From Paratractidigestivibacter sp003150175 (GTDB lineage Bacteria > Actinomycetota > Coriobacteriia > Coriobacteriales > Atopobiaceae): a stretch of 64,000 nucleotides of DNA. The position numbers and the translations under genes were made by a program. The DNA is taken from NCBI RefSeq assembly GCF_964283195.1, contig NZ_CAXYLH010000008.1; one strand, written 5' to 3'. The notes below the pieces were generated by a model. The model made no database searches. It had not been told where the DNA came from and worked only from the letters and a program-made list of their open reading frames with translations. Numbering within the stretch: position 1 is the stretch's first letter; each line of letters starts with the position of its first letter. Positions 50,248 to 59,343 of this stretch are shown one piece after another.

Positions 50248-52677
50248 TTGAACGCAACGTTTGGACCAATTGTCCGGGGCAGCGAGAAACTGTATATTCG
50301 CTGCGTCGTTTCGGATCTGGAGGCTGGTTCCACACTCGAATTGTATGCGGAGACAAGCGATGGCGTGTCTTGCCCAAGTATCTTGGCGCCGCTGAATGGC
50401 GTGGGGTCGGGTCCGGGAGACTTTGTCTGTTGCGTTCCTGATCTTGATGTACCGGGTTATTCTCTGTGCATTAAAGAGACATCTGCCATCGGCTCTTTGG
50501 CTGGATCCGCCATTTTCTCCTTTACCTCGTCTCGTGCGAAGTGGGAGTCGCGTGTGAACTATAAGCTTCATTCGGACGTTTGTGCAATTCTTCGAGATAA
50601 GGACCGTAACCCTCAGCTCAATAAAGCCGAGATTTCTCTTGACGAGGTGATCGAGGGCTTTGATTGCTTTGTCGTTCGTTTCTCGGTGACGTATCCCGAG
50701 AAACTTGGGGGAGATGTCCTGGTCGAGGCTCTCGATATGTCATTGCGCCCTTACGATTCGAAGCTCGTTGATTTTGGTGGAGGAGTTTACGATAAGCGCG
50801 TCGGCTACGAAGACTTTGTTCGCGAGCGGACTTTCTCGATTCGCGTTCCCAAGGACCTGTGCAATCTTTTGATAAACGTGAAGAGTGCGGCGCATCCAGA
50901 GCTTAATCGCTTTGACGTCTTCTCTCCTGCGGTGTTGGAACATGCGAGGCAGAGGACGTTCGAGGTCATGAAGAATGCCGCGCAGGATCCGTACTATTTT
51001 CCCGAGCGCTATAACAATGTGAGGCCTTCTGCGGTAGACCTTCAAATCCAGAAGGACTCGAGGTTTCCGTACGAACCCGTTTTCAGCATCGTTGTCCCGC
51101 TGCTCAAGACCCCGCTCGGGTTTTTTGACGACATGCTTGATTCGGTGCTCTCGCAGTCTTACGAAAAATGGCAACTAGTCATTGTGAACGCGAGCCCTGA
51201 TGATGGGGAGCTGTCTGAACGTGCTCGTTCGGCTTCAGAGAAGGACGCGAGAATTGTCCTTGTGGAGCTCGAGAAGAACCTGGGGATCTCGTTTAGCATC
51301 AATGCGGGCATTGATTCATCCACGGGAGATTTCGTTGCCTTCTTTGACCGTGATGATGTCCTTGAGCCTAATATTCTCTTTGAATATGCTCGCTATATTA
51401 ATGAGCATCCTATTACTGATGTTCTTTATTGTGATGAGGATAGGCTGCTGCCCGATGGCACACTAGCGGTTCCATTCTTTAAGCCTGATTTTAATCTTGA
51501 TTTGCTTCGTAGTAGGAACTATATATCTCATATGCTGACGATTCGCAGGTCGCTCCTAGATATGCTGGAGAGGAATACCCCCGATTTCGATGGCGCTCAA
51601 GACCTTAACCTAACTCTTGAGGCGGTCGAAAAGGCCCGGCACGTTGGGCATGTTCCGCTCGCTCTTTATCATTGTCGCATGAGCGATAAGCCGACGGTGG
51701 GGAATGACCAAGCCAAGCCACATGACGCTGATGCCGAAATCAGGGCGATTCGTGCGCATCTTGATCGTTTGGGCATCTCTGCAACAGTAGCTCCTTCTCG
51801 AATTTCCAATGCCTATTCTGTTGAGTATGCGGTACCCGAGAGCATGCCGCTCGTCTCTATAGTGATCCCAACGAAGGATCACGTTGAGATCCTCAGACGT
51901 TGTATCGGCTCGATTTTCGAAAAGTCGTCTTACCACAATTTCGAAGTGCTGATAGTCGAGAACAACAGCACCCAAAAGGCCACTTTTGATTATTATGATG
52001 AGCTTTCTGCTGCCTATCCAAATCGCGCGAGGATCCTTGAGTGGAATCATGAGTTTAATTTCTCTAGGTTCATGAACTTCGGGAGGAAGAACGCGAGGGG
52101 AGAGTATCTTCTTTTATTGAACAACGACACCGAGGTAATTACCCCCGATTGGATCGAGCGGATGCTGGGGTTCTGCGCACGCCCCGACGTCGGGTGCGTT
52201 GGCGTGAAGTTGTACTATCCTGATGACACTATCCAGCATGCGGGCGTCGTGGTTTGCGGATCTGGAGCCGATCACTTAAATAAGAATATTCCCAGGGATG
52301 TTCACGGTTACTTCGGCCTTGATGACCTGCAACAAGATCTGAGTGCTGTCACCGCCGCCTGCCTGATGGTTTCGACTGCGGATTTCGATGCGGTCGGAGG
52401 ATTCACCGAGGAGCTTTCCGTGGCCTTCAATGACGTTGATTTTTGCCTTAAGCTCAGGGATCGAGGGCTTCTTGTTGTCTACAATCCTGATGTTGAGCTC
52501 TATCACTACGAGTCGATTTCCCGAGGCTCGGAGTCGACCAAAGATAAAGAGATTCGCTTTAGGAAGGAATTCTCCTATTTGATGAATCATTGGGCGCGGT
52601 ATTATGTGCTCGGAGATCCTTACTCAAACCCGAACTTCGATATCGGCATACCCAAAGACCGTTATTATCACCTTTAA
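50248..52677 (+). CDS. double-GT2 glycosyltransferase with N-terminal beta domain (paralogue)
   Basis: An 809-residue protein with the same layout as 38091-40577: beta-rich N-terminal domain (1-270), GT2 domain about 278-500 (FSIVVPLLKTPLGFFDDML, FFDRDDVLEPN), second GT2 about 533-785 (LVSIVIPTKDHVEILRRCI, LLLNNDTEVITPDWIE, GGFTEELSVAFNDVDFCLKL). Motif-by-motif similarity to the first copy is very high, especially in the second domain. The first domain has FFDRDD where the paralogue has FFDHDD. TTG start after CGAAAGGA. The two may make related linkages in the main chain. Confidence 0.87.
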   Translation: MNATFGPIVRGSEKLYIRCVVSDLEAGSTLELYAETSDGVSCPSILAPLNGVGSGPGDFVCCVPDLDVPGYSLCIKETSAIGSLAGSAIFSFTSSRAKWESRVNYKLHSDVCAILRDKDRNPQLNKAEISLDEVIEGFDCFVVRFSVTYPEKLGGDVLVEALDMSLRPYDSKLVDFGGGVYDKRVGYEDFVRERTFSIRVPKDLCNLLINVKSAAHPELNRFDVFSPAVLEHARQRTFEVMKNAAQDPYYFPERYNNVRPSAVDLQIQKDSRFPYEPVFSIVVPLLKTPLGFFDDMLDSVLSQSYEKWQLVIVNASPDDGELSERARSASEKDARIVLVELEKNLGISFSINAGIDSSTGDFVAFFDRDDVLEPNILFEYARYINEHPITDVLYCDEDRLLPDGTLAVPFFKPDFNLDLLRSRNYISHMLTIRRSLLDMLERNTPDFDGAQDLNLTLEAVEKARHVGHVPLALYHCRMSDKPTVGNDQAKPHDADAEIRAIRAHLDRLGISATVAPSRISNAYSVEYAVPESMPLVSIVIPTKDHVEILRRCIGSIFEKSSYHNFEVLIVENNSTQKATFDYYDELSAAYPNRARILEWNHEFNFSRFMNFGRKNARGEYLLLLNNDTEVITPDWIERMLGFCARPDVGCVGVKLYYPDDTIQHAGVVVCGSGADHLNKNIPRDVHGYFGLDDLQQDLSAVTAACLMVSTADFDAVGGFTEELSVAFNDVDFCLKLRDRGLLVVYNPDVELYHYESISRGSESTKDKEIRFRKEFSYLMNHWARYYVLGDPYSNPNFDIGIPKDRYYHL

Positions 52678-52698
52678 CCTAATTGGAGTTGGTCCATC

Positions 52699-54330
52699 GT
52701 GCAAAACAAGAAATGCGTGACGCGACGTGCTCTTGTGGCAGGAACTTCTGCGTGCATTTTGTCTACCGTGGGAGCTGCAAGAGCTAAGGCAGATGTGGTC
52801 GCCGCCTCGTTGTCTTCTTCTGAAGGCGTTGAGTTTACCTACATCGAGTCGTCTGCGGTGTTCTCTGGCAATGAGCAAAAAGTTGCCATTGTCCTGAAGA
52901 GCGGAACGAATGCGGACGACGCTCGTCTCACGCTTCAGAACACAGAATCAAGTGATTCATTTGAGACTTCCGCCTCCGTAGCCCAAGGGTCCTCCGTGCT
53001 CTTTACGTTCTCGGCACCTGCTGCGGGCACGTGGAGAATCTCCTCCGTTACTTGTGCCGGAGGAGCCCAAATCATCGACTTCTCTGATTGCGCTAGCGAG
53101 GCGGCGTCATTTTGCGTGATGGAGGTGCCCGACGCAAAAACCAACATGGTTACGAACAGTGCCGAGTTCGACTCCGAAGGCTCGCTCATCGACTCAACGG
53201 CATTAACCGAAGATGAGCTGTTGGATTCGGACGAGTCTTTGCAAACGCGCTCATCTTGGTCAGGCGGGCTTACGGTTGCCTTGAACCCCGGGCATGGCGG
53301 TTATGATCCCGGTGCTGAGGGCAACGGGGACGCGGAGGCCGAGATCACTTGGAAGATAACGCAGTATTGCCGCGCTGCGCTCGAGCTCTATAACGGGGTT
53401 AGGGTGTTCGTTACGAGGACAAAGAACGAATGCCCTTCTTTGCAGGAAAGGGTCAATCGTGCTGCGGGCGCGGGATGCGATATCTACGTAAGCCTTCATA
53501 TCAACGCCGGAGGCGGCCGCGGCGCCGAAGTCTGGATTCCCTACAACTCGAGTTATCGCAATTCCGCCCATGTAGCCGGTGAGCGTCTTGGTGACGATAT
53601 CCTAGCTGAGCTCTCGAAGCTTGGGATCAATAACCGAGGCACAAAGACGAGAATCATCGACGATGAGGTGAGCAGCCGTTATGGCTACGATTCCAATGGC
53701 GATGGCGTAAACGATGTGTACGCCGACTACTATGGCGATATCCGCTATGCCCGCCTGGCTGGTATGCCCGGGATCATCGTCGAGCATGCGTTCATAGATT
53801 CGAGCGATTATTGGAACTACTTGAACGCGGATTACAAGCTGCGTGCGCTTGGAGAGGCGGATGCTCGCGGAATCGCGGCGACTTATGGTCTGACCAAGGA
53901 CGCGGATGATCCAAACCGTATAAAGATGTATCGCCTGTACAATCCGTATACGGGAGAGCACTTTTATACGGCGGATAAAACCGAGCGCGCTGATTTGATT
54001 ACCTGCGGGTGGAATCCTGAGGGAATCGGCTGGTATGCTCCGCCGAAGTCGAACGCTCCCGTGTACCGACTGAACAATCCCTTCGTGTATGGGGGAGACC
54101 ACCATTACACGATGAGCGCCGAGGAACGCGATGAGTGCATTGAGGCCGGATGGGTAAGCGAGGGCATAGGTTGGTATTCCGACGACGCCCATGGAACCAG
54201 GCTTCTGCGTGAATACAATCCGAATGCCGCGACTGGGTCGCACAACTACACCACATCGGAGAAAGAGCACTCCGACCTCATCGGCGTTGGCTGGCGTGAT
54301 GAGGGTGTCGCTTGGTTTGGACTCTCTTAG
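52699..54330 (+). CDS. secreted N-acetylmuramoyl-L-alanine amidase with DUF5648 module
   Basis: A 543-residue exported protein. The N-terminus CVTRRALVAGTSACILSTVGAARAKA has two Arg and could be a twin-arginine signal. Residues 35-180 are a beta-like region of unknown role. Residues 190-395 are Amidase_3: NPGHGGYDPGAEG (Zn His), EAEITWKI (Zn Glu), VSLHINAGGGRGAEVW (Zn His) and IIVEHAF (catalytic Glu). It should cut the bond between MurNAc and the stem peptide. Residues 409-543 form the DUF5648 module. GTG start after TTGGAGTTGG. It follows the double-GT2 gene by 21 bp in the same direction, so it may be co-transcribed with glycan synthesis. Confidence 0.9.
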   Translation: MQNKKCVTRRALVAGTSACILSTVGAARAKADVVAASLSSSEGVEFTYIESSAVFSGNEQKVAIVLKSGTNADDARLTLQNTESSDSFETSASVAQGSSVLFTFSAPAAGTWRISSVTCAGGAQIIDFSDCASEAASFCVMEVPDAKTNMVTNSAEFDSEGSLIDSTALTEDELLDSDESLQTRSSWSGGLTVALNPGHGGYDPGAEGNGDAEAEITWKITQYCRAALELYNGVRVFVTRTKNECPSLQERVNRAAGAGCDIYVSLHINAGGGRGAEVWIPYNSSYRNSAHVAGERLGDDILAELSKLGINNRGTKTRIIDDEVSSRYGYDSNGDGVNDVYADYYGDIRYARLAGMPGIIVEHAFIDSSDYWNYLNADYKLRALGEADARGIAATYGLTKDADDPNRIKMYRLYNPYTGEHFYTADKTERADLITCGWNPEGIGWYAPPKSNAPVYRLNNPFVYGGDHHYTMSAEERDECIEAGWVSEGIGWYSDDAHGTRLLREYNPNAATGSHNYTTSEKEHSDLIGVGWRDEGVAWFGLS

Positions 54331-54391
54331 GCTTCGATGGATATTGTTGCGTCCAAAATAAGCTCCGGGAGGACTATGGATGCGCTCTGCT

Positions 54392-55804
54392 TTAGGAAAG
54401 GGATTGCGTCGTTCTCTCCACATCCTCATGCCGAGAGATACCTCGCTCGATCGGCGCGAGCATGATGCAGCCCTTGCCTGTGGAGAACCTTCCGAGGAGA
54501 TCGGAGATCGCCGCCGTAACCCCGGCGCCGATAAAGAACCCGCAGTCTCCGCCGCGCTCCGCGGCGCGGGCGAACTCCACGAGCTCGTTCCTGATCCCCT
54601 CACCGTCTAGCTGGAAGAAGTAGCGCCTGTTCTGCGTGGGATCCTCGTTCCTCACCTCGAAGTAATCAGTCTTCCACCAAGGGGCGGGCACGTAGATGTA
54701 GCCGTCGGTGCCGGTGACCACGAGGGAGCCCTCGGACTTCGCCGCCTTGCCGAAGACCGCCTCGCCGTAGCCATCCGCATATGCGACGCGAATCTCTCCG
54801 AAAGCGTCGAACCCTTGATGTCCCGCAAGATCAGCCCGCACGAAGTCTGCGGAGCGGTAGTCGCACCCGAGGAGCTGCAGGATGGGGAGGAGCGCCGTCG
54901 GCCCCCACGCCTGTGAGCTCGACCATTTGCCCTCAACGGTCCCGAGCCCCGATGCGCCGAGGTCTGCAAGGCTCGTGCAAACTGCGCGCACCGAGAGCAC
55001 ACGCCCGATATGGCCGCTCTTCGCGAGTAACAGCAGACGATGATAAGCGGTCGAGTAGGCGGTCTTGATGGCGTCAGCGAGCACAAGGCCATGCTCGCGG
55101 GCCATCGCCTGGAGCTCCTCGCACTCTGCGCCCGTCGGGGCAACAGGCGACTCGCACAGGACGTGCTTGCCGGCCGCGAGCGACCGCTTGATGTGTTTGT
55201 AGTGCAGGTCGGGGCGAGAAGCGAGGTACACGGCGTCACAGCGCCTGAGGAGATCGTCGAGGTCGTCGACCTGCTCCACCTCCCCCCTCTGCGACGGCGC
55301 CGGCCAGGCGCCGTCGCCGTCGAGCATCACGCAGGCAGGCTCGATGCCGTTGACGAACGCGCTCTCCCTCAGGTACTTCTCCACGAGGGGGGACTTACCG
55401 GCGTAGCCCATGCGCAGGTGCCCGCTCTCCTCGCGCAGCTCCGTGCTCGAGACGCCTTGTGTGCGGTCGAGGTAGACCACCTCGCAGTACTCCTTGAGGT
55501 AGTCGAATTTGCCCGCCCAGTCGGAGCCCACGGTGAACACGTCGATGCCCATAGAGCGGATGTCGTCGATCTTTTGTCCCTCGTACTCCTCGACGATCAC
55601 CTCGTCGGCTATCCCGAGGGCCTGGACCGCGCGCATGCGCTCGTTGAGGGTCTGTGAGACGTTGATCTTGCCGCGCACCTTGTCGAAGCCGTCGGCCGTC
55701 ACGCCGACCACCAGGTAGTCCCCGAGCGCCTTGGCGCGCTCGAGCAGCCTGACGTGCCCTCTGTGGAGCAGGTCGTACGTTCCGTACGTGATCACTTTTC
55801 TCAT
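54392..55804 (-). CDS. cytidylyltransferase fused to Gfo/Idh/MocA oxidoreductase
   Basis: A 470-residue fusion. Residues 1-130 match TagD-like glycerol-3-phosphate cytidylyltransferase: TYGTYDLLHRGHVRLLERAK (HxGH site), VGSDWAGKFDYLK and RTQGVSSTELRE. Residues 140-460 look like a Gfo/Idh/MocA oxidoreductase (DAVYLASRPDLHYKHIKRSLAAGKHVLCESPVA, with Ser in place of the common Lys of the EKP motif). Together they could reduce or oxidise a polyol-phosphate precursor and activate it as a CDP derivative. It is the last gene of the minus operon from 59329. The divergent licD gene would be a natural user of its CDP product. Confidence 0.85.
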   Translation of the reverse strand: MRKVITYGTYDLLHRGHVRLLERAKALGDYLVVGVTADGFDKVRGKINVSQTLNERMRAVQALGIADEVIVEEYEGQKIDDIRSMGIDVFTVGSDWAGKFDYLKEYCEVVYLDRTQGVSSTELREESGHLRMGYAGKSPLVEKYLRESAFVNGIEPACVMLDGDGAWPAPSQRGEVEQVDDLDDLLRRCDAVYLASRPDLHYKHIKRSLAAGKHVLCESPVAPTGAECEELQAMAREHGLVLADAIKTAYSTAYHRLLLLAKSGHIGRVLSVRAVCTSLADLGASGLGTVEGKWSSSQAWGPTALLPILQLLGCDYRSADFVRADLAGHQGFDAFGEIRVAYADGYGEAVFGKAAKSEGSLVVTGTDGYIYVPAPWWKTDYFEVRNEDPTQNRRYFFQLDGEGIRNELVEFARAAERGGDCGFFIGAGVTAAISDLLGRFSTGKGCIMLAPIERGISRHEDVERTTQSLS

Positions 55805-55831
55805 GGGCGGCTCACCTTCCCTAGCCTCGGC

Positions 55832-57121
55832 TCAGCTCTTCTTGCCCTTGCTGCTCTTCCTGTTCGCCCTGGCGCACACCTGCCTGTTCGTTCCCCAGAG
55901 GTACTTGGAGACGAGCAGCTTCAGCGTGGGCCTCTTCGCCCACTTGCGGGTGAACTCGCGGTACCCCATGCTCGACAAGTCCGCCATGCACTCGCCGCGT
56001 CTGGGGTCGGCGCCGGCGGGGCCGCGCATCGGGCCTTGGTAGCGCACGACGTCGGCCATATCGAGCTTTCGGCAGGCCATTGCTGGGCGCGCGTCCTCGA
56101 AGGCATTGAGGCCCTTCTTTGTGTTGCAGACGACGACGGACGCGCCGCGGTCGTCGTTGTAGAGGTCGGGGCAGTACAGGTGGACGCCCCAAAGGTCCCC
56201 GAGCGTAACGTCGGCGACGCGCTCACGCCGGGCGAACGGGCACTCGGCGCAGGAGGGGCGCGAGATCAGGTGCTGGAGCCAGACGCTCCAGAAGGGGTTG
56301 AACCAGCGGTCGACCACATGCCTTCTGCCGGCGTCCCCGGTCCATGAGCTCGACTGGAAGTCCCAGCCGGCCACAGCGAGGCTCATCCCCTCAAAAGCCC
56401 ACTTACTACTGCCGCGGTTCCATTTGTCACGGTATCTCATCGCGGCGACGGGCTGGCCGCCGAGCCGCTTCTCGGACACGTAGGCGAGCTGCTTCTCGAT
56501 GAGCGCGGGGGCGGGTACGCCCTCGCACACGACCTCCACCGTGAGCAGGAGCGGCGAGGCCGCAAGCTTGCGTAGGTATCCGTAGAGCCCCGCCACCTGG
56601 CAGGGGGTGCCCGAGAAGAGCACCCGCTCGCCGGCCATCAGCCTGTCGCGCACATCGGAGTAGGCACCGCCGACCTCGCTTTGGACGTACTTGGACCCGC
56701 GGAAAGCTGCGAGCCCCTCCGAGTCCTCGGAGCAGGCATGGCGAGCCTTGAAAACGTCCTTCGCCTCGACCCCGAAGACGGCCGAGCCGCCGCCCGCGAG
56801 GAAGGCGGAGGCGATCGCGGTGAAGGCGCCTCCGCTCGTGCTGTCGGCGAGAACCGTCTCGTCAGTGATGGAGCCTCCGAAGCCGCGCTGCTCCTCGGCA
56901 GCGTGGAAGCGGCTCTCCGGCAGCTCGCATGCGGCGTAGCAGCGGCCGCAGCTCACGCACGCGTCCTTGTTCACGACGGGGTAGCGGAAGCCCTCGGAGT
57001 CCTCGGCCATGGCTATTGCTCCCACGGGGCAGGCGGATGCGCAGGCCTCGCAGCCGCGGCAGTCGGCCTTTCGCTCGGTGCGGAGGTAGCAGGTCCTCGC
57101 CCTCTCCTCGTCTACAGGCAT
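55832..57121 (-). CDS. FrhB-like iron-sulfur protein of polysaccharide loci
   Basis: A 429-residue protein of the coenzyme F420 hydrogenase beta-subunit family. Two [4Fe-4S] motifs lie at about residues 20-35 (CRGCEACASACPVGAI) and 54-65 (CVSCGRCYAACEL). The rest has STSGGAFTAIASAFL and FSGTPCQVAGLYGYLR, typical of the FrhB N- and C-terminal domains. Such proteins often sit beside polysaccharide pyruvyl transferases, as here. They probably act as redox enzymes in sugar modification, not F420 hydrogenases. Its start overlaps the pyruvyl transferase stop by 10 bp. Confidence 0.88.
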   Translation of the reverse strand: MPVDEERARTCYLRTERKADCRGCEACASACPVGAIAMAEDSEGFRYPVVNKDACVSCGRCYAACELPESRFHAAEEQRGFGGSITDETVLADSTSGGAFTAIASAFLAGGGSAVFGVEAKDVFKARHACSEDSEGLAAFRGSKYVQSEVGGAYSDVRDRLMAGERVLFSGTPCQVAGLYGYLRKLAASPLLLTVEVVCEGVPAPALIEKQLAYVSEKRLGGQPVAAMRYRDKWNRGSSKWAFEGMSLAVAGWDFQSSSWTGDAGRRHVVDRWFNPFWSVWLQHLISRPSCAECPFARRERVADVTLGDLWGVHLYCPDLYNDDRGASVVVCNTKKGLNAFEDARPAMACRKLDMADVVRYQGPMRGPAGADPRRGECMADLSSMGYREFTRKWAKRPTLKLLVSKYLWGTNRQVCARANRKSSKGKKS

Positions 57122-58248
57122 GAGGCCCCCAGGAGCCTGAGGCCGCCGCGAAGGTAGCCCAAGCTCGCCTCGCGGAGCGCGGCCAGGCGTGCCTCCATGT
57201 CGGCGAAGTCCATCTCCAGCGACACATCCTCGTCACCCCTGGTCATTGCACGGCTCTCGAGACCGAGCCAGGAGAGCAGCTGGGAGATCTTGGTGTCGGC
57301 CTGCTCGCGAGAGAAGACCGAGAACGGCGTGTGCATCTGCGCGGCGAAGATGAGCCCGTGGAAGGAGTTGGTCACCACGTAGCGGGCGCCCTTGGTGAGC
57401 GCCAGGAACTCCTCGACGCCGGCGTCGTAGCGCATGACGTGGCCGAGCTCTGCGTTGGTGGCGCGCAGGCTGATGTCCACGACCTTGCAGCCCAGGCGCT
57501 CCGCCACGCGGTCGGCGTACGCGTCCATGGCGGGGTTACGGCGGCGCGAGTAGAGCAGCACGTAGGGCTCGTCCATCTGGGGCTCGCCGGTGATGGGCGC
57601 GTAGTTGGCGCCGGTCAGCAGCAGCGTCGGGTCGAGCACGCGGCTCGCGGGGACGTCGACGTTCGCCTCGACCCAGGCGAGGTCGGCGCCGCCCTCGCGG
57701 ATCCCGAGGGCCTTGAAGTTCGATAGGCGCTCCTTCAGCGTCGCGTGCTCGGCCTCGGACCAGTCGACGTCGCCGAAGCTCGCTGCGTACGAAATCGAGC
57801 GGCCGCGCATCGCGGGGTAGCTCGCGTAGTAACCGTCGTCGAACCCGTCGAACTCGCGGATGCAGAAGATCGTGTCGCTGCCGCACACATAGCCGTTGAG
57901 GCCCTCGGCGGTGAGAGACTCGTCGAAGTTCGCGGAGGTGTAGGAGCCCGCGGAGAGGTTGCACTCCTCATGGTAGAAGCGGTCGAACTTGGCATAGTTC
58001 TCGCGGATCGCCGGCATAGTGAGCTCGACCATGCGCCTGGACTCCTCATCGGCGTCCCACATGCGCTTGACGGGGTCGAGAGGATTGTTCTCGCGCAGGC
58101 AGTCCGGGCAGTAGTCGAGAACGATGGCATCGACCTCGCCAGGGGCGAGCTCGGAGATGGAGCGGCGAAGGGCGTAGGTCTGGAGCGCGGAGCCGTAGTT
58201 GGTGAAGTTGCCGTACAGGTTGTACGAGACGGTTGCGAATCTCTTCAT
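57112..58248 (-). CDS. polysaccharide pyruvyl transferase family protein
   Basis: A 378-residue protein matching the polysaccharide pyruvyl transferase family (CsaB/WcaK). It begins KRFATVSYNLYGNFTNYGSALQTYAL, with the (N/G)YG motif near the start, VCGSDTIFC in the middle, and YVVTNSFHGLIFAAQMHTPFSVF, the hallmark SFH motif near the C-terminus. It should add a pyruvate ketal from phosphoenolpyruvate to a sugar. The start at 58248 follows AGGAGCG and is preferred to one 16 codons upstream. It lies 10 bp after the aminotransferase stop. Confidence 0.87.
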   Translation of the reverse strand: MKRFATVSYNLYGNFTNYGSALQTYALRRSISELAPGEVDAIVLDYCPDCLRENNPLDPVKRMWDADEESRRMVELTMPAIRENYAKFDRFYHEECNLSAGSYTSANFDESLTAEGLNGYVCGSDTIFCIREFDGFDDGYYASYPAMRGRSISYAASFGDVDWSEAEHATLKERLSNFKALGIREGGADLAWVEANVDVPASRVLDPTLLLTGANYAPITGEPQMDEPYVLLYSRRRNPAMDAYADRVAERLGCKVVDISLRATNAELGHVMRYDAGVEEFLALTKGARYVVTNSFHGLIFAAQMHTPFSVFSREQADTKISQLLSWLGLESRAMTRGDEDVSLEMDFADMEARLAALREASLGYLRGGLRLLGASCL

Positions 58249-58258
58249 ATATGCGCTC

Positions 58259-59329
58259 CTAGAAAAGTCCGGCCGCTGCCATGGCAGAGAGGGCATTGGT
58301 CAGCTTCTCGTTGTCGGCGGTCGTGATCGCGCCGATGTGGCCGATGCGGAACACCTCGTCCGCGAGGGCGCCGCCGTTCGGGCACAGCCATATCCCGTGA
58401 TCGGCCTTTGCGCACTCGATGACGGCCTTAGCGTTGTGCTCGGGGCAGCGGTACGCGCTCACCGCGTTCGAGGGGTTCTGCGGGACCATCTCAAGCGACG
58501 TCCCGGCCAGCGTCGCGCGCACCTGTCCGGCGCGGGCAGCGATCTCGGCGCGCTCGGTCTCGATGCCGCGGGAGGAGATGGAGCGCAGGCGCGCGTTGAT
58601 TTCCAGAAGCGTGGCGACGGCGGGGGTCCAGGGGGTCTGCCCGCGGGCGCCGTTCTTGAGGGCTTCCTTCAGGCTCAGGTAGGAGCACAGCTCCGGGTTG
58701 GACGCGACGCGCTCCTGCGCTCGGGATGAGAGCGCCATGATGGAGATCCCGGGGTGGCATGCGAGGGCCTTCTGTGAGCCCGTGAGCACTACGTCGGCCC
58801 CGAGGGCCTCCATGTCGATCTCGTCGGCGATGAAGGCGCTCACCGCGTCGACGATGAGCAGCATCCCGCGCTCGCGGCAGAACGCCGAGACGAGGGGCAT
58901 GTCGTAGAGAAGGCCCGAGGAGGTCTCGTGCATGTTGACCAGCAGTACGCCCGCATCGCCCGAGACGACCTCGCTGAGGGCATCTGCGGTGACCTGGGCG
59001 CCGAACTCGAGCTTGACCTCGTCGACCTCGTGGCGGTGGAGGCGGCACAAGTCGACGAACCGTTGCCCAAAGCTGCCGCCGTTGACGACGGCGACGCGCT
59101 CGTCGGGCTCGAGGACGCCCATGACGGCGGCCTCCATGGAGCCCGTCCCCGAGGCTGTGAGGAACACGCAGCGCGAGGTTTTCGGCGCGCCGAGCAGACC
59201 GAGCATCAGCTTCTCGTTCTCGAGCATCGTCTTGGAGAACTCCGGGGTGCGGAAGTACGGGGCGCTCTGACCGCCGACCTCTAGGACCTCGTTCGGGCTC
59301 TTGACGGGCCCTACAGTAAAGTTAAGTAT
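58259..59329 (-). CDS. class V aminotransferase, apparent ATA start codon
   Basis: A PLP enzyme of class V (alanine-glyoxylate / 2-aminoethylphosphonate transaminase type). TASGTGSMEAAV, VDAVSAFIADEID (PLP-binding Asp) and LTGSQKALACHPG (Schiff-base Lys) are visible. The first conventional start (ATG, 59227) cuts off a conserved N-terminus: in frame upstream I read LNFTVGPVKSPNEVLEVGGQ and PYFRTPEFSKTM, typical of the family. That frame opens with ATA at 59327-59329, 8 bp after a perfect AAGGAG (59338-59343), giving 356 residues, a normal length. No ATG, GTG or TTG fits. Either ATA is used or the start is mutated. First gene of a four-gene operon. Confidence 0.85.
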   Translation of the reverse strand: MLNFTVGPVKSPNEVLEVGGQSAPYFRTPEFSKTMLENEKLMLGLLGAPKTSRCVFLTASGTGSMEAAVMGVLEPDERVAVVNGGSFGQRFVDLCRLHRHEVDEVKLEFGAQVTADALSEVVSGDAGVLLVNMHETSSGLLYDMPLVSAFCRERGMLLIVDAVSAFIADEIDMEALGADVVLTGSQKALACHPGISIMALSSRAQERVASNPELCSYLSLKEALKNGARGQTPWTPAVATLLEINARLRSISSRGIETERAEIAARAGQVRATLAGTSLEMVPQNPSNAVSAYRCPEHNAKAVIECAKADHGIWLCPNGGALADEVFRIGHIGAITTADNEKLTNALSAMAAAGLF

Positions 59330-59337
59330 TTTTTGTT

Positions 59338-59343
59338 CTCCTT
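59338..59343 (-). promoter_or_regulatory. ribosome binding site that fixes an ATA start
   Basis: CTCCTT on the plus strand reads AAGGAG on the minus strand, 8 bp before the ATA codon. It supports translation starting there and not at the downstream ATG at 59227, which has no comparable site. Confidence 0.65.

Noticed and set aside
55832..57121. True coenzyme F420 hydrogenase subunit
   Set aside because: No other hydrogenase subunits; neighbours are pyruvyl transferase and glycan genes, which fits the polysaccharide-linked FrhB group.
58259..59329. Complete phosphonate pathway
   Set aside because: The aminotransferase resembles aminoethylphosphonate enzymes, but no PEP mutase or phosphonopyruvate decarboxylase gene is in the window.
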